A stretch of 64,000 nt of DNA from Trichoplax sp. H2. Lineage: Eukaryota; Placozoa; Uniplacotomia; Trichoplacea. The position numbers and the translations under genes were made by a program. Location of the stretch: positions 1 through 64,000 of the forward strand of contig NOWV01000065.1 of NCBI GenBank assembly GCA_003344405.1, written 5' to 3'. The notes beneath the pieces are model-generated. The model had not been told where the DNA came from. It was given only the letters and a program-made list of their open reading frames with translations, and searched no databases. Each line of letters opens with the position of its first letter. The stretch's first letter is position 1. Positions 1 through 12,492 of this stretch are shown piece after piece.

Positions 1-3000
1 ATATATTGCGACCAAAATTTAGTTTCACATTTTGATCACATTTATTACTTATAGAAACTGTATAGAATTATTAAGCTTTTCCTGCTATTTATAATTTATG
101 GAAGCCATAGCATAAAATCGTGCTATATTGAAAAAATTGAAAAATGAATTCTTAGACAGTAAAAGTGGATTAATCAATTGATGATTACAGTCCAAGTATT
201 ACAATAAAATTTGGTAAATTTGAGTAAAAATTTACTATGGCAGTATGCTTTAACAAAACTAAGTAAATAGATAAAATGAACTATTCGGAAGGGTACAGTT
301 AATATTAAATAAACTAGACTTTGACTGTGTTAATTGAGGCGACTATCTTTCTATTGGAAATAAATTTTACAGTTTACATTGGCTATAAATAAGGTCGTTT
401 ACGGTACAAGTATACAAATATAAGTAATATATTTTACCTATTTGGCCGCATATTTTCAAAGTTACCACTAAAGTACTTTAATTCGCCAGTTAAAATTCTG
501 CGATGATAGCCATTATTAAAAATTTGCCATTGCAGTGTTGGAAATCGCTTGAATATTTCCTATAGGATTCCTGAATTTATTAGGTTGTTTATGTAATCGG
601 TTTAGAGTTTCAAAATTCGAATTAGTGTTACGACTTGGAAAACTAAGAGCATTCCCTAGGAAATTCATTATAGCTTCATTTGTATATTTTATGACGTGTA
701 TTCGCGATTCACGAAAATATGGTAGGATCAAAGTCGACAAGACGGTTAGATTTGATAGCAACCTTGAAATGCTCATTAAATTACTCTATTTCAAGATCGA
801 AAATATTAAATTAAATTCATTAAAATTACTGTAAGCGTCTGTTTGCACCTAAATACATGGCATTCAAGCTAGATTATATTGAATTATGCTAGTGCTAAAA
901 CATATTCATTTTGCAGCAACTCTTTTGGATTAAACTAGATAATCAACTTATTTAGAGACTGCAATAGAGTACCAACTCTGATACTTTGTGATATAGTTAG
1001 TTCCAATATGAAGATCACATAAACGTATTTAATCTTATTTGAAAATGTTGAAAAGTGAATCTGCTCGATTCGATAATGATATTGAGTATTCATGACAAAG
1101 TACAAACTAAACCGTTAAATATGTAATAAGGGAAGATACAGTGTGCAATGCTGCAATTACAGCAGACATTATATCTATTGTACGAATTTTATTACCATTC
1201 AAGGGATATCATTAGCTTGAATAGTTAAGTACGGTATTTAGACTGAGCACTAAACATTGAAAAATTCAGATTGAAATTTGAAGATAAATACTGCAAGTCA
1301 CAAGATCATTTCTGCTCGCCTAATTACCTGAAGATTAGCCCATCAATGTGATCTATTAGATTAATATTTTAACGTGAATTTCATAGTCGCAATCTTATAG
1401 AATAAAGAGAGAAAATGTTATCCAACCAGGAAATTATTACAAACATAATCAAATATATTTTACATTAAAATAAGATTAGCAGATAAATTTCTTTTCTAAA
1501 TAGATAATATTTTATGCAGTTTTATGTTTCATCTAGAAGAAATTGGAAAGAAAATAGTGGTTTCTAAATGATATCCAGTAAATCATAATTTTTCTCTTAA
1601 TTTTAAAAATATTTATTACGTTATCCTAGTAGCTCTTTATTAATTAATTCATTACCGATTTATTATTAATAATGATATCATTTTGAAGAGTTCGATGTTT
1701 TTTAATTGCAAAATTAACTAGCAATTTACGTATAACGGGTTGCTATAGCGGCTTTTACTCTGTAGTTTTAATTAATTTGGATGGCAATACCTCCATTTTC
1801 TTTCGCTATTGTTTCAAAATGCAAACTGAGAATGAATTAAGCATAGCAGAACTATTCGATTATGCGTGTACTTGAGATCGTCAGATAAATTATAATATTA
1901 GCTTCAATATTTGCTTAGATCAAACATAAACGTCAATACAAGTAGAATTTATATGAGAAATAAAATTCTATACAATTCTATTTTGTTACAGAAAATCATT
2001 CAACTTTATACAATAACGTTACAGTGTTAAATACTGTACTACAGTAGAAATAACTATGTTAGGATAATTCTGTTAGACTATCCTTATTTAGTTAACTTCT
2101 AATTTGGATATACTGTGTTTTAATATAGCACTGACTTTTTATGACAGTGACACTTATACACATACTGAAATTAATAGTTATAATAGGGAATGCAAATCAT
2201 CTACTTACAGTTCGAATCATTGTGATTGTAATTTACTTATGGTAGATTGTAAATTATCATGGAAATGTTCCGTGATAGGACATATCGTAATCTGACTATT
2301 CTGTATTAGTCATTACATGTCTATGTAAATACAGTTGTCTGCATTAAGGGAGCAGTAGTTATAATTAATATCTAATTCAATAAATGATTCCAATGTTAAA
2401 TGTATTAACTATGACTCATGAACTATTGAGGAATAGTATATAAATGCAGTATATCGTGAAATAAAGAGAATTTTTCAACTTAGTTTTTAACGTAAAATAC
2501 GAGGCGTTTAAGTCTTTGTGTAGTCTGTTAGTAGAGCAAAAGCGTTCGTGATAGAGCAGATATCGTTCCTTGATACGTGGTTCAAGGAATTGACTTATTG
2601 ATCGTATATTGCGTTATCTTGTTGCAAAGCTGTTTTGTGACAAATAGGAAATAAAGATCTTTCTTAGAGTTTTTTTTCCTATTAAGTTATTACTTTGTGA
2701 TAATTTCTAATGACCATATATCTAATAAAATTATTCGCTTTTCTTTAATTTATTTATTAAACGATGCATATTTTATCCTACCTGGTCAAGTCATATAATA
2801 GAAGCTAAAATTTAGGGAGCAATTCAGTTTATGATAAAATTTTGATTGCCTAACTGCCTGGGTTTAGGTTCTATGGGCGATGCTTTTACAATATTTCGTA
2901 ATTAAGAAAACTATAATTATTAATTACGAGGCAGGTACATCGTGGTGTAGACCTATAATATCGGATACCAGTTGTCATATGTTAGGCATAATCTAACTTT

Positions 3001-3696
3001 ATTTGAAATTGTCTCTTCAATCGTAAAAGATGCAATCGTATTAGTATTGTCTTTACTATTCCGGCTGAAGCATATTTTAAAATTAATGGAATTGATAAGT
3101 GCCTTTAAATTTGAGTTTGCAATAAATCAGACATGTCATGGATTGCGCTGGTATCTTTAACGATTCCAAACTGAACATTTTGACATAGAATAAAGCAAGT
3201 GCTAATGACCCAACTAAACATGTTACTATTCAATTAAGGGTAATTGGCTGATAAATTATTACTAGCGGTATTAGAATTTTACATATCGTGATCACGATCA
3301 TGTAATTTTTCGATCATGCGCTGATTAAATAATTTTAACACCCGTTACATCTTTAATATCCCGTGCGTAATAACGGTAACATTAGAATTGAAATATAACG
3401 ATATATATATATATACATCGTTTATTTAATTTAAATTATCTCTTCTTGACCACAAATTTGCTTTGGAATTACTTAAGATTATTTACAAGGACTTGTCCTC
3501 CACCATTATCTATAATCGGGTGCTGCTTAATCGAATCAATTTAAGGTGAGAGTGGAGAAGAAATAAAATTAATCAAGATTTTATCACTCATGGTCAATAT
3601 CTTTCGATTTGCCAGAGTTAAATGAAAGCCGCTGCATTGTTAACAGTAAAACAAGTATATAGCTGAAGGATCATCTGACATTAGAGATAACTCAAA
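1..3696. other. AT-rich region upstream of the first TPR gene, no gene supported
   Basis: I see no convincing coding exon on either strand. The few open frames (for example 516-834, both strands) lack splice signals, family motifs or a paralogue in the window. It contains a perfect 14-bp palindrome (ATCGTGATCACGAT) near 3285-3298 and a short (AT)n run near 3402-3415. The promoter and 5' UTR of the TPR gene at 3697 must lie at the right-hand end, but no specific element could be picked out. Confidence 0.5.
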
Positions 3697-5934
3697 ATGG
3701 ATCTAGTAGCCCTTCGTAAAGAAAGTGACGATCTCTATTATTACGGAAATTTTTTAAAAGCTATTATTAAGTACCAACAAATAATTCAAGCCTGCCAGAA
3801 TGACAATCTTAATGATAGTCAAGGAAAAAAATATTATGATGATCTTCTTCGCCTATCAGATTGTTTCTGTAAGTCGTATAATTATCAGCAAGCCTTAAAA
3901 TATTGTGATATTTCCCATTCTATTGCTGTTAAACTCAATGATAAAGTTCGTATTTCGAGAAGCAATGATATTTACGGCGATGTCAAGAGAATGCAAGGCC
4001 GATATCAGCAAGCTATGGATTATTATCAGCAATCTCTTAAAATAAAGCTCAAAATATTAGATGATCAAGGAATTGATATTGGTATCTCTTATTATCAGAT
4101 CGGTAGAATATACTCATTACAAGGAAAATACAACAATGCTTTGTCATATTTACAGCAATCGTTAGATATTATACGCCAAAATATTATAGGAGTAGCTAAT
4201 AAGTCAAATATAGGCAAAATTTATAACGAAATAGGATTGGTTTATTGCTCTCAAGGTAAATACAAAGATTGTATATTTGCACATGAGCAAAGTTTAATGG
4301 TATATCGTGACGCTGTGGGTGAGAATTGTTTAGGAGTTTGTGATTCATTTAACAACTTAGGATTAGTATATGATTTACGAGGCAAATATGATGAGGCAAT
4401 CGATATGCATCAAAATTCGCTAAGCAAGAAATTGAATATTTTCGGCGAAAATAGCATGGCAGTAGCAGAATCTTATTATAACATAGGTATCGTATATCGA
4501 TCGGAAGGCAAATATAAAGATGCAAAGATAATGTTTAAAAAATGTCTCAAAATTCAGATAGATTTAATAGGTGAAGATAATATTTACGTTGCTAAAACGC
4601 TTGATGGAATAGGCCAGTTAGATACTAGAATGGACAATTATGACCAAGCACTTGTAAGTCTCAACAAATCACTAAAGATAGAAACAGAAATATTAGGAGA
4701 GAATAGTTTGGAAGTTGCATCTACATTAAACAATTTGGGTTTACTGTTTAAATTACAAAACATGTACGAAGATGGCTTGCTAATGCATAAAAAAGCTCTA
4801 AGCATCCAAAAAAATATCACGGAAGAGCATAGCTTGAGAATAGCTAGTTCCTTTAGTGGGATAGGATTAATTTATAATTGTCAAGGCAAATATGAAGATG
4901 CCATAGTTATGATTCAAAAGTGCTTAGAGATCGAACTGAAATTATTAGGAGAGGAAAGCATTGATGTTGCCAATTCGTATAATAACATCGGACTAACTTA
5001 TACTTTCCAAGGAAAGCTTAGTAAAGCATTAGAAATGCATCAGAAGTGTTTACAGATTCAACGAAAAATATTAAGTGAAAAGAATATCGACATAGCATCA
5101 TCTTATAATAATATTGCTTCGATCTGTGAATCGCAAGGTCGATATGACGATGCAATAGGCATCCATCAAAAGTCATTGCTTATTCAACTTGAAATATTTG
5201 GAGAAAAACACGCGAATGTTGCCATCTCATATAACAATCTTGCTTCAGTTTATAGCTCACAAAAAAAATATCTTCAAGCCCTGGGAATGTACCAGAAAAG
5301 TTTAAATATAGAACTAGCAAGGCTGGGAGAAAATAATTTACGTATTGCTACATACTATAACAACATTGGAATAGTCTACAAAGCTCAAAAAAATTATGGT
5401 GAAGCAATACTGATGTTGCAGAAAGCTTTGAAGATTCGGTTAGATATTTTAGGCGAAAATCATATAGATGTGGCAGATTCTTATGCCAATATTGCCTCAG
5501 TTCTTATAAGTCAAGAAAATTATGAAGAAGCTGTATTAGCGCTGATGAAATGCCTAGCTGCTCAAAAAGTCACTGTTGGAGAAATGCATTTAGATGTCGC
5601 TAGAACATACAATAACCTTGGATATACATACTATTCTCAAGAGTTATGTAACAAAGCTTTAAATTCTTTACTAAAATGTTCAGAAATACAGAAAAATCTA
5701 CTGGGAGAAAATCATATCGATATAATGAATACTTTTAAGCTTATGGCTACTATCTACAAAGAACAGGGAAACTTTCAAGCAACATTAGACATACATCAAA
5801 GAATGTTAAAAATCTACGTCAACACTAAAGGTAAGAAATTTTTATATATAACTTTTCTTATGTTCAAATTGGTCAGGTTTATTATTACAAAGAGAAGTAC
5901 CGCGAAGCTCTATTTCATTTTCAGAAGGTACTAG
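3697..5934 (+). CDS. TPR-repeat protein, subfamily 1 (3'-truncated paralogue)
   Basis: Intronless frame of 745 codons starting at ATG 3697 (MDLVALRKE). The start aligns with that of the paralogue at 12493. An N-terminal helical region (about residues 1-120, with SDCFCKSYNYQQALKYCD) is followed by about 14 tandem 42-residue TPRs of the kinesin-light-chain/nephrocystin-3 type (pattern VAxSYNNIGLVYxxQGKYxxAL). Such TPRs normally form a superhelical scaffold that binds peptides or partner proteins; I see no catalytic domain. The last ~30 residues (FLYITFLMFKLV onward) are not TPR-like. From about 5853 the TPR frame resumes in another register (GQVYYYKEKYREAL) and then meets several stops, so the stop at 5934 comes from a frameshift near a TATATATA run. 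The intact paralogue is 163 residues longer and ends in a CaaX box that this product lacks. It is either a truncated functional gene or an early pseudogene; the 2.1 kb before the shift has no stops, so it may still be translated. Confidence 0.85.
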   Translation: MDLVALRKESDDLYYYGNFLKAIIKYQQIIQACQNDNLNDSQGKKYYDDLLRLSDCFCKSYNYQQALKYCDISHSIAVKLNDKVRISRSNDIYGDVKRMQGRYQQAMDYYQQSLKIKLKILDDQGIDIGISYYQIGRIYSLQGKYNNALSYLQQSLDIIRQNIIGVANKSNIGKIYNEIGLVYCSQGKYKDCIFAHEQSLMVYRDAVGENCLGVCDSFNNLGLVYDLRGKYDEAIDMHQNSLSKKLNIFGENSMAVAESYYNIGIVYRSEGKYKDAKIMFKKCLKIQIDLIGEDNIYVAKTLDGIGQLDTRMDNYDQALVSLNKSLKIETEILGENSLEVASTLNNLGLLFKLQNMYEDGLLMHKKALSIQKNITEEHSLRIASSFSGIGLIYNCQGKYEDAIVMIQKCLEIELKLLGEESIDVANSYNNIGLTYTFQGKLSKALEMHQKCLQIQRKILSEKNIDIASSYNNIASICESQGRYDDAIGIHQKSLLIQLEIFGEKHANVAISYNNLASVYSSQKKYLQALGMYQKSLNIELARLGENNLRIATYYNNIGIVYKAQKNYGEAILMLQKALKIRLDILGENHIDVADSYANIASVLISQENYEEAVLALMKCLAAQKVTVGEMHLDVARTYNNLGYTYYSQELCNKALNSLLKCSEIQKNLLGENHIDIMNTFKLMATIYKEQGNFQATLDIHQRMLKIYVNTKGKKFLYITFLMFKLVRFIITKRSTAKLYFIFRRY

Positions 5935-6420
5935 TGATTGAATTAGAGCTGGCTAAAAGGCAAAATGTAGAGATTGCTAAAAATGCTACTATTTTATGGA
6001 GAAATATCTATGATAGTCTAAATAAGTTTAGAGCTGCTTTAAAATTTTGGCAAAGATATTTAAATATTTAGCCAAGCTTATTGAAAAAATGATTTAACTA
6101 TTGCACAGACGTACAATTCCATATAGGTATCCTATTTATTAATGCATAAATATGAAAATGACTTAGCAAAGTATGAAAATTGCTTACAGATTCAGTTAGA
6201 ATTACTAGGAGAGAAAAATTAAACTGTAGCTACGAGTTACTACACTATTAGTCAAACATATTGTGCTAAGAATCAATTCGATTTCGTTGTGAATTAACAT
6301 CAGAAATGCTTTAAAATTTGAATCGATTCGTTAGGTCATGATAGTGAAGAGGTAGCCGAAGCACGAGAAATTATAAAGAAGATATCTAATGAACAAAAGA
6401 AGAAATGTTCTGTAATGTAA
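5851..6420 (+). pseudogene. Decayed 3' tail of the TPR gene at 3697, with residual CaaX box
   Basis: Downstream of the frameshift, TPR sequence is readable in one frame from about 5853 to a TAG at 6069-6071 (YKEKYREALFHFQK, then LKFWQRYLNI). It resumes at about 6100-6420 with stops at several points (KYENCLQIQLELLGEKN, stop, TVATSYYTISQTYCAK). The last codons read EQKKKCSVM followed by TAA at 6418-6420, the same CSVM ending as the intact paralogue at 12493-15219. An AATAAA hexamer lies at about 6470-6475. The ancestral gene was therefore full length and carried a prenylation motif. A spliced rescue is unlikely: the GTAAGA at 5831 and the CAG ending at 5876 do not restore the TPR phase, and the later stops would remain. 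Confidence 0.75.
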
Positions 6421-7999
6421 TCAGGATGTCCTCCATATTGATAATTTAAAGTGAAATTAGTCCTAGTTAAATAAAGTCCTGTATGAATATTTCGCTATTA
6501 TTACTTTACCTGCTAATTAGCTTTATTACTTTTTTCGTTTAAAATATCATTATATTTGCTAAGTTATTTCCAAACTGATACTACTGCTATTGGGTACATT
6601 ATTAATAAATCTGATTCATCAGGAATCTGAAATATCGTACTACCTTAATATTTAAATTCACGTTTCATATTTATTACCGTTTACGTCAGTTTTGCTAAGT
6701 AGAAAGGAATGAAGTTTTCTCTTCACTTCCAGAAATAAAGGATTTAATCGTAATCGTACACTATGTGGTCAAGCGATATTTCAGGCTTGATTACCGACTG
6801 CACTAATAGCAAGAAATATTACTAAAAGTGATACAAATTGACCACGAATTAATTTAATTACTGTCAGATTTATTTACCATACAGTGTAAATTTACCTACC
6901 GTTACAATTATCAGAAGCTGTGCTAATTCTTCATTTCTAAATTTAAGTATTATCGATAGAGATGGACTATAGCACCAAGTAAGATGCTATATGCATTATT
7001 TAAATTTAATTTCATTAAAACTTTGTATGATTAATTTAATTTATGACATTTGCTACTCAATCAGCTTTGTTTACTCTAATTGTTTATCTCTACTTATTAA
7101 CGTTTACGTTTATTTAGACAATACCTACTGACGTCATTAAATCAAAAAATCTAAATTGCACTGATTCTATCCTTTTAATGGTCCATAATAAAAAACGCAT
7201 CGAAGTTTTGAAATGTTAGTAAGATTCGAAAGATTGCTTTACCTCTTTATTTGCATTGAAATTGCCACAACATGTTTGTAATACAATTATTGAGCATTCA
7301 AGGCATACGTAATAAAACAGAAATAAAGACCAATTTCAACCTTTTGAATGCGATATGGTAATATTTATATTGGCAGTTGCTAGAATAATCATGTCATGCA
7401 AGCAAATAATTTTAAAAAAGAATTTTAATTATTGATAGTAGAACTAGCAATAAGATAGATCGTTTGCTTAAATCTATTATTATATTACCAATCAAGTACC
7501 CATTCAAGTAAACGGGAACGCATTCAACACAGAACATTACACTAAAACAAAATTCACAGCTAATTCATTATTATCTGTTAGCATCCTCGATAATTCTAAT
7601 TATTTATAAAGGAATCTAGTAATAAGGTATATTATTTTATGAAAGCTATTATTAAATTATATGATGAAATTGTTTATATGCCATATGAATACGTTTTTAT
7701 ATTCTACTACTGTCATAAATAGACAACAATACCATAAAAGCTGCCATAAAACTTGTATTAATATACGCAGGCATATAAATTTGAAACATTCTCAGAGTAG
7801 CTATTTAATCAAGTTGTTTGATCAAAAATGTCGAATTCTAAACGAATAACAGGACAAATGACAAGAAACTACAATAATGTTTCAGCTTCGTTAATATTCG
7901 ATAACTAGCATATGATGATATTCGCTTAGAAAGATGGATTACAAATTTTGCTCTTCCGCTATTTCCTTATTGTAATCCTTCGTGCATGTTGATATTGCC
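6421..7999. other. Intergenic, AT-rich, nothing recognised
   Basis: No exon, repeat or RNA gene could be supported. The only long frame (7661-7849, +) has no splice-site support and no recognisable motif. Confidence 0.5.
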
Positions 8000-8573
8000 T
8001 TAAATTTTATTCGTATTAAGTTGCTGAAGGACGTACGAATAGTCCAGTGATCGTAGTAACGAATAGGCATCACGCGCAACATCATCATCTTTTGATTGTA
8101 TTAAGCAAAACACATTTGGAATAATATCTTGAATAGAAAAAATGATATTTTCCCCCAAAAAAGCTTTAGTAATCGAGAACATGAACAAGGAAATTGAATT
8201 GAGGTCAGTCAGAAATACAAGTGTTTTAATATCAGCAAACGGGTTTAGCTCTATTTAAGACATATTCTAGATGTTAAGTTCTATAATTTACTTGTGGTAC
8301 ATATTGCACTGCCATTATCTTTGCTTTCTCGAGCAAGCGTAATTAGTAGTAGTAAAATGGATCTCTGAAGTTTATACCTAAAAATTAAAATAAATAAATT
8401 TTCCAACCTATTAAAGTTAGCAGCATGACTTGGATTATGTGTAATTTTTGAAGAACTTACACTTTGCTGTTTCGATAAATCGTCCAAGTGAGTAGTTCGT
8501 CCAAATCAAAGATTATACTGGAATCAATAGAATACATGTTTACATCAAATACCAGTGTAATAGAATCAGCCAT
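8000..8573 (-). CDS. Small three-exon alpha-helical (ARM/HEAT-like) protein
   Basis: Three exons join in phase on the minus strand: 8573-8461, 8377-8292 and 8163-8000 (TAA at 8002-8000). Donors are GTAAGT and GTAAAT; acceptors are TTTTTAG and CTAAAG. The product is about 120 residues: MADSITLVFDV at the start, then LDELLTWTIYRNSKV, a leucine-rich helix (LLLLITLARES) and a C-terminal helical pair (IQDIIPNVFCLI, VARDAYSLLRSL) typical of armadillo/HEAT helices. It may be the C-terminal end of a longer gene, since weaker exon-like pieces lie upstream (about 8720-8860), but these did not join in phase. I do not recognise a specific family. The same strand carries armadillo genes at 15.9-22.3 kb. 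Confidence 0.45.
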
Positions 8574-8947
8574 GCAATTATCATTTAATTAAGTAACTTT
8601 AATATCAAACAAGTAATAATAGACTTCATACATAAAAAGCAAGTGAATTATTTTAGTTATCAGTACGAAAAAGGGTGCCAGCTGCTTGCAACTATGCTTA
8701 TTTTAGGTTTTGATGATGCATTACCTTTTCAAATATAATATCCGATATACTGATGGCAACAGTAAGATAACTTTGCTTCAAATAAACGAATGAGAGTAGT
8801 ACCTTAGAATCAATGGCTATATCGAGAATTACAATGATCTAAGACTGCATGTTTATATTATAAATGCACTCATTCCATAAGTGATAATGGTTGTAATAAT
8901 TCATTTTGTTTCAATAATTGTAATTATTCATTTTTGTTTTGCTATGA

Positions 8948-9261
8948 TTAGTGAATAAAACTATCGTAAATGTTTATTATTTTTTCTGACCATGTATTCA
9001 AAAATTCTTCATAACTGGATTCTTCACCAGCTTTAATAGCTGCACAAATCTGCATGTTTATATATACAGTATCATATTACTTTACTTTGAAGAAATTCAA
9101 ATACTTCTTTTCATGAATGCTAAGCAATTGGGCATACCTTTTTTAGTTGTAGCATTTTCCGTTGATATTTATGAGTAAAACTACCAATTTATGGAGATGT
9201 CTAAGAAGAAGATGTTGAATTTCAGAACCGAGCAAGGGCAGCTTTTGCAGAAATGCTCTAA
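8948..9261 (-). CDS. 3' exons of an unrecognised helical protein
   Basis: Two exons fit together: 9261-9185 (acceptor AACAAG, donor GTAGTT) and 9049-8948 (acceptor CATGCAG, TAA at 8950-8948). The translated end is leucine-rich and helical (AFLQKLPLLGSEIQHLL) and then acidic (KAGEESSYEEFLNTW), terminating in YDSFIH. Only the C-terminal ~58 residues are visible. No upstream exon was found with confidence, so this may be a partial gene or a chance pairing of open segments. Confidence 0.3.
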
Positions 9262-12200
9262 CTTGTTATTCTGTAACATGAAATTTCGCCAAAAATTAAA
9301 AGAAGTATCAAAAATTGAGTGATAAATCTTGTTTCGATATTGCCAATAGCTATCCTCTAACTCCGTTCGGTTCAGTTAACAAAAAATTCGGGACTGGACC
9401 GGATGAGTGGCAGTTCAGCTCAGAGTCGATTTTGAATCGATTCGTGGGGATAAGTAATTGAAGGTTGAATATTGATATTTCATAAATCTTAACATTGCTC
9501 TGTTCAGCTAATTTACTTCAAGCATATTACCACGTATATAATTTTATAATTGATTGATTTGCCCAAGATTAACAAGATAAGTCGTTGTACCTAGAAATTT
9601 CAAAGAATAAAAAGGCGGTTAGCCTCGCTTCAACAGAAAATATAACGAATAGAAATCCGTTAAAGCAGCATTTAATTAGTTACATGTTAGCAATACTCAA
9701 ATAGTAATAATAATTCGTTTTCAAAGCCGAGATATTATCAGGAGAATTATTCAATTTATGCCTAATGACTTTAATTGCATGTAAAATATTCTATCGTTGT
9801 ATAGAGTTGAGTAGTAACAGTGAAGGCCGAGTAGAAAAACGTTTGATTTATATATATGAATTGCAGGTATATTACATTTTCGGAGACTGACGCTAACTGT
9901 CAGTGACAACAGCGCTTAGTGACTCCACCATTATCTTCTGCTTATCGGTATAGTCACGATCTAAGAACGTATTCTGATTTTTCAAAGGAAAATTTGATTA
10001 CGGAAAGATGTCTTGTAATAAATTGCGATAAATATTCCAATGAAACAGTCTACGGAAAGAGTGCAAGCACTCGTGAAATTAGAATATGGTACTTTTCAAA
10101 AAATGTCGTAGTGTAAAACGAAGGATATCATTATTAACTTGATAAATTAAAGTAAAATTTTCTTTTTGGATACGTATTAGACTAGTAAGTGAGCTAGATG
10201 TGGTGACAAGTTGGGGATGACCTAAATAATGTGTGATATGCAGTAGGGTGACATCAGCTTGTTCGTGCTAATTTGATTGGTTTTTCAGGGATCAGTGAAA
10301 ATGCAGTAACTACCAGGTATTGACCAGCATAACATTGTGAATTTACTCAGCAGGTTTCACAGATCAAACTGCACTCAAAATATTGGAAGTAATTCTTCTT
10401 CCAATAGATGTCTTTAATCCATAACTACCATAATTAAAACCGAATGGTTATGAGAGAATTTTTTGAATTTCTTGACTGGGGTGATAATCAGTTTCAGTAG
10501 CGTAATAGAGCAGTTTAATTGATCTAAAAGAGACATAAAGGAAAGCAGTACATTTTTCAAGGTTAATCAGCGAGATATACGTGTACATACTTTGCTGGCT
10601 ATACCGAACGTGTAACACATATTAATTCTGAAGAAAAATAGTATAGGAAAGAAAGTTTTATTAAATAAACATTACTGCTTTAGATATCTTCTAAAGCTTT
10701 GGCTATAATTCTAAGAAATGGTCACAGATTAGTTCACAATCGTACATGATCTTACTGGATATTCTATTTGCTGTATTTCTCTGGAGAGTAAAGTGGATTC
10801 ATTTCGAAAAATCTTGAATTTTATTGAATGTAAATCATTTTCAGTCAGTTACTGCGATCATCACTTAACGAGTAACATTTAACGTTAATAGGTAAATTAT
10901 TGTAAATGAAAAGGTGCAAGAATTATAGTGGTCGGAATTTTATGACCAGTATATAAAATTCCGGTGAAGTTATGTTCCGTTAGATAGTAACAAATCTTTT
11001 AGGGTTATAATGGAGCTCTAAATTAACTTAATATTAAATTATTGGATTGTACGAAAATAGATGAATTAAACGTTTGATAGTAAGATTATGCCAGTATCTA
11101 TTCCCAGATGATATTTGCGACTCCAATTGCAGCCTTTTTTACAGCTATGAATCCATTATAACTATAGATATTACTAGATTGCAATTCGTAACATATCATC
11201 ATAAAGATTTAATTGTGATACTTTAATAGAAAGCGATATATATTAAATATAATAGATTGCACGACATTGAATTTAGCCTGATCTCGCAACTTGGTAAGAT
11301 ATAATAGTATTACGAAGAGCAATCTTGTGATAAGTTAGACGGTTGTAGACTGAAGATAGATAGTCTGATCGCAGCTACATAGTCCTTGATAATTATAGGA
11401 CGGACGTAATCAAAGCAATAAAGTCAAGTTTACATGAAAATTGTAATTCTTGCTTTATTATTTTGAAGACACGTTATGACAATACTGCTTGATTATTCGG
11501 TAAAGCATCTGCTAAACAAGATCGTAGACTGTTAAGATTGATGATAAGAATAAATTACAACGTAAACAATTTGTCTCTTAATCAATAGGCAATAGATTTC
11601 AGATTTTTAAAAATTACCGTAGATAAACTATTTTACCTGGCACTCGGAATCTATCAATTTCATTTAGGCATAAGAGTATTAGCATTTATTAAGATGATTA
11701 GAAAGTAAAAAAATACAGCAAATAAGATCAATAAATTGATTTAAAATGTTTATTTCTTTACAAGAGATAAATATATCTGTTTGCCATACTTTTATGGGCG
11801 AATACATTTTTCTTAAAAAACGAATTGGCTATTTCGTGATTACATTGCCAATGCAACAAAAGTTAAATGACACGTTTGGTAATCTATTTCTATCTTAAAA
11901 CGCGAGCAAATGACATTTATTAAGTATAATTTAATGCTTGCTAAAAAATTGTAATTTTATTCAGAGTATTTTATAATTCAATTTACTTTCTCACCCGGTG
12001 TTATTTAATTTTCTGGTTATTAGGGCTTAGAAATAAATTTAATTAAATATCTCATTAAAAATTGATAAAATAATGCAATGAATCTATTACTATACTCTTT
12101 TCATGGCGATTATATCATGATTGGATGATGAACGTCACGTGCCTACGGAGTGATAAAGGATCATGCAGTGAATTGTAATGCCTTTATAATACCATATACT

Positions 12201-12492
12201 TTTATTAATGATGGCTATAGTCTGCTTCTATAGATTAAAAGCTATTTTTTTCCGTGGTACGGTCTATTAATTTAACAGAGCTATTTGTAATTATTTGAAG
12301 GTTATAGGACGGTTGTAATGGCGAGAGAAATTATAAGAGAGAAAGAAACAATCTAAATAATTTGGAGTGAGTGGTTATCAGAAGTACATTGATCCCGTTT
12401 TATTTTCACCTTATTTTCTGGTTACTTTAGATGATATCCTATTGCCAGTTTTAAAGGTTGTGTACTTAATCAAATAAGTTTAAATTAATCAA
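9262..12492. other. Intergenic region before the second TPR gene
   Basis: AT-rich sequence without a supportable gene. A patch at about 9355-9450 is richer in GC than its surroundings (CCGTTCGG, GGACCGGATGAG) and could be a fragment of a mobile or foreign element, but no second copy is seen in the window. The frame at 9919-10116 (+) has no support beyond being open. Confidence 0.45.

Noticed and set aside
2200-2240. AGTTCGAATCA, resembling a tRNA B box
   Set aside because: No A box or cloverleaf arms at the right distance.
5831-5876. A possible 46-base GT-AG intron in the TPR gene at 3697
   Set aside because: Removing it does not bring the TPR frame back into phase, the TPR reading already resumes inside the proposed intron (from about 5853), and later stops would remain.
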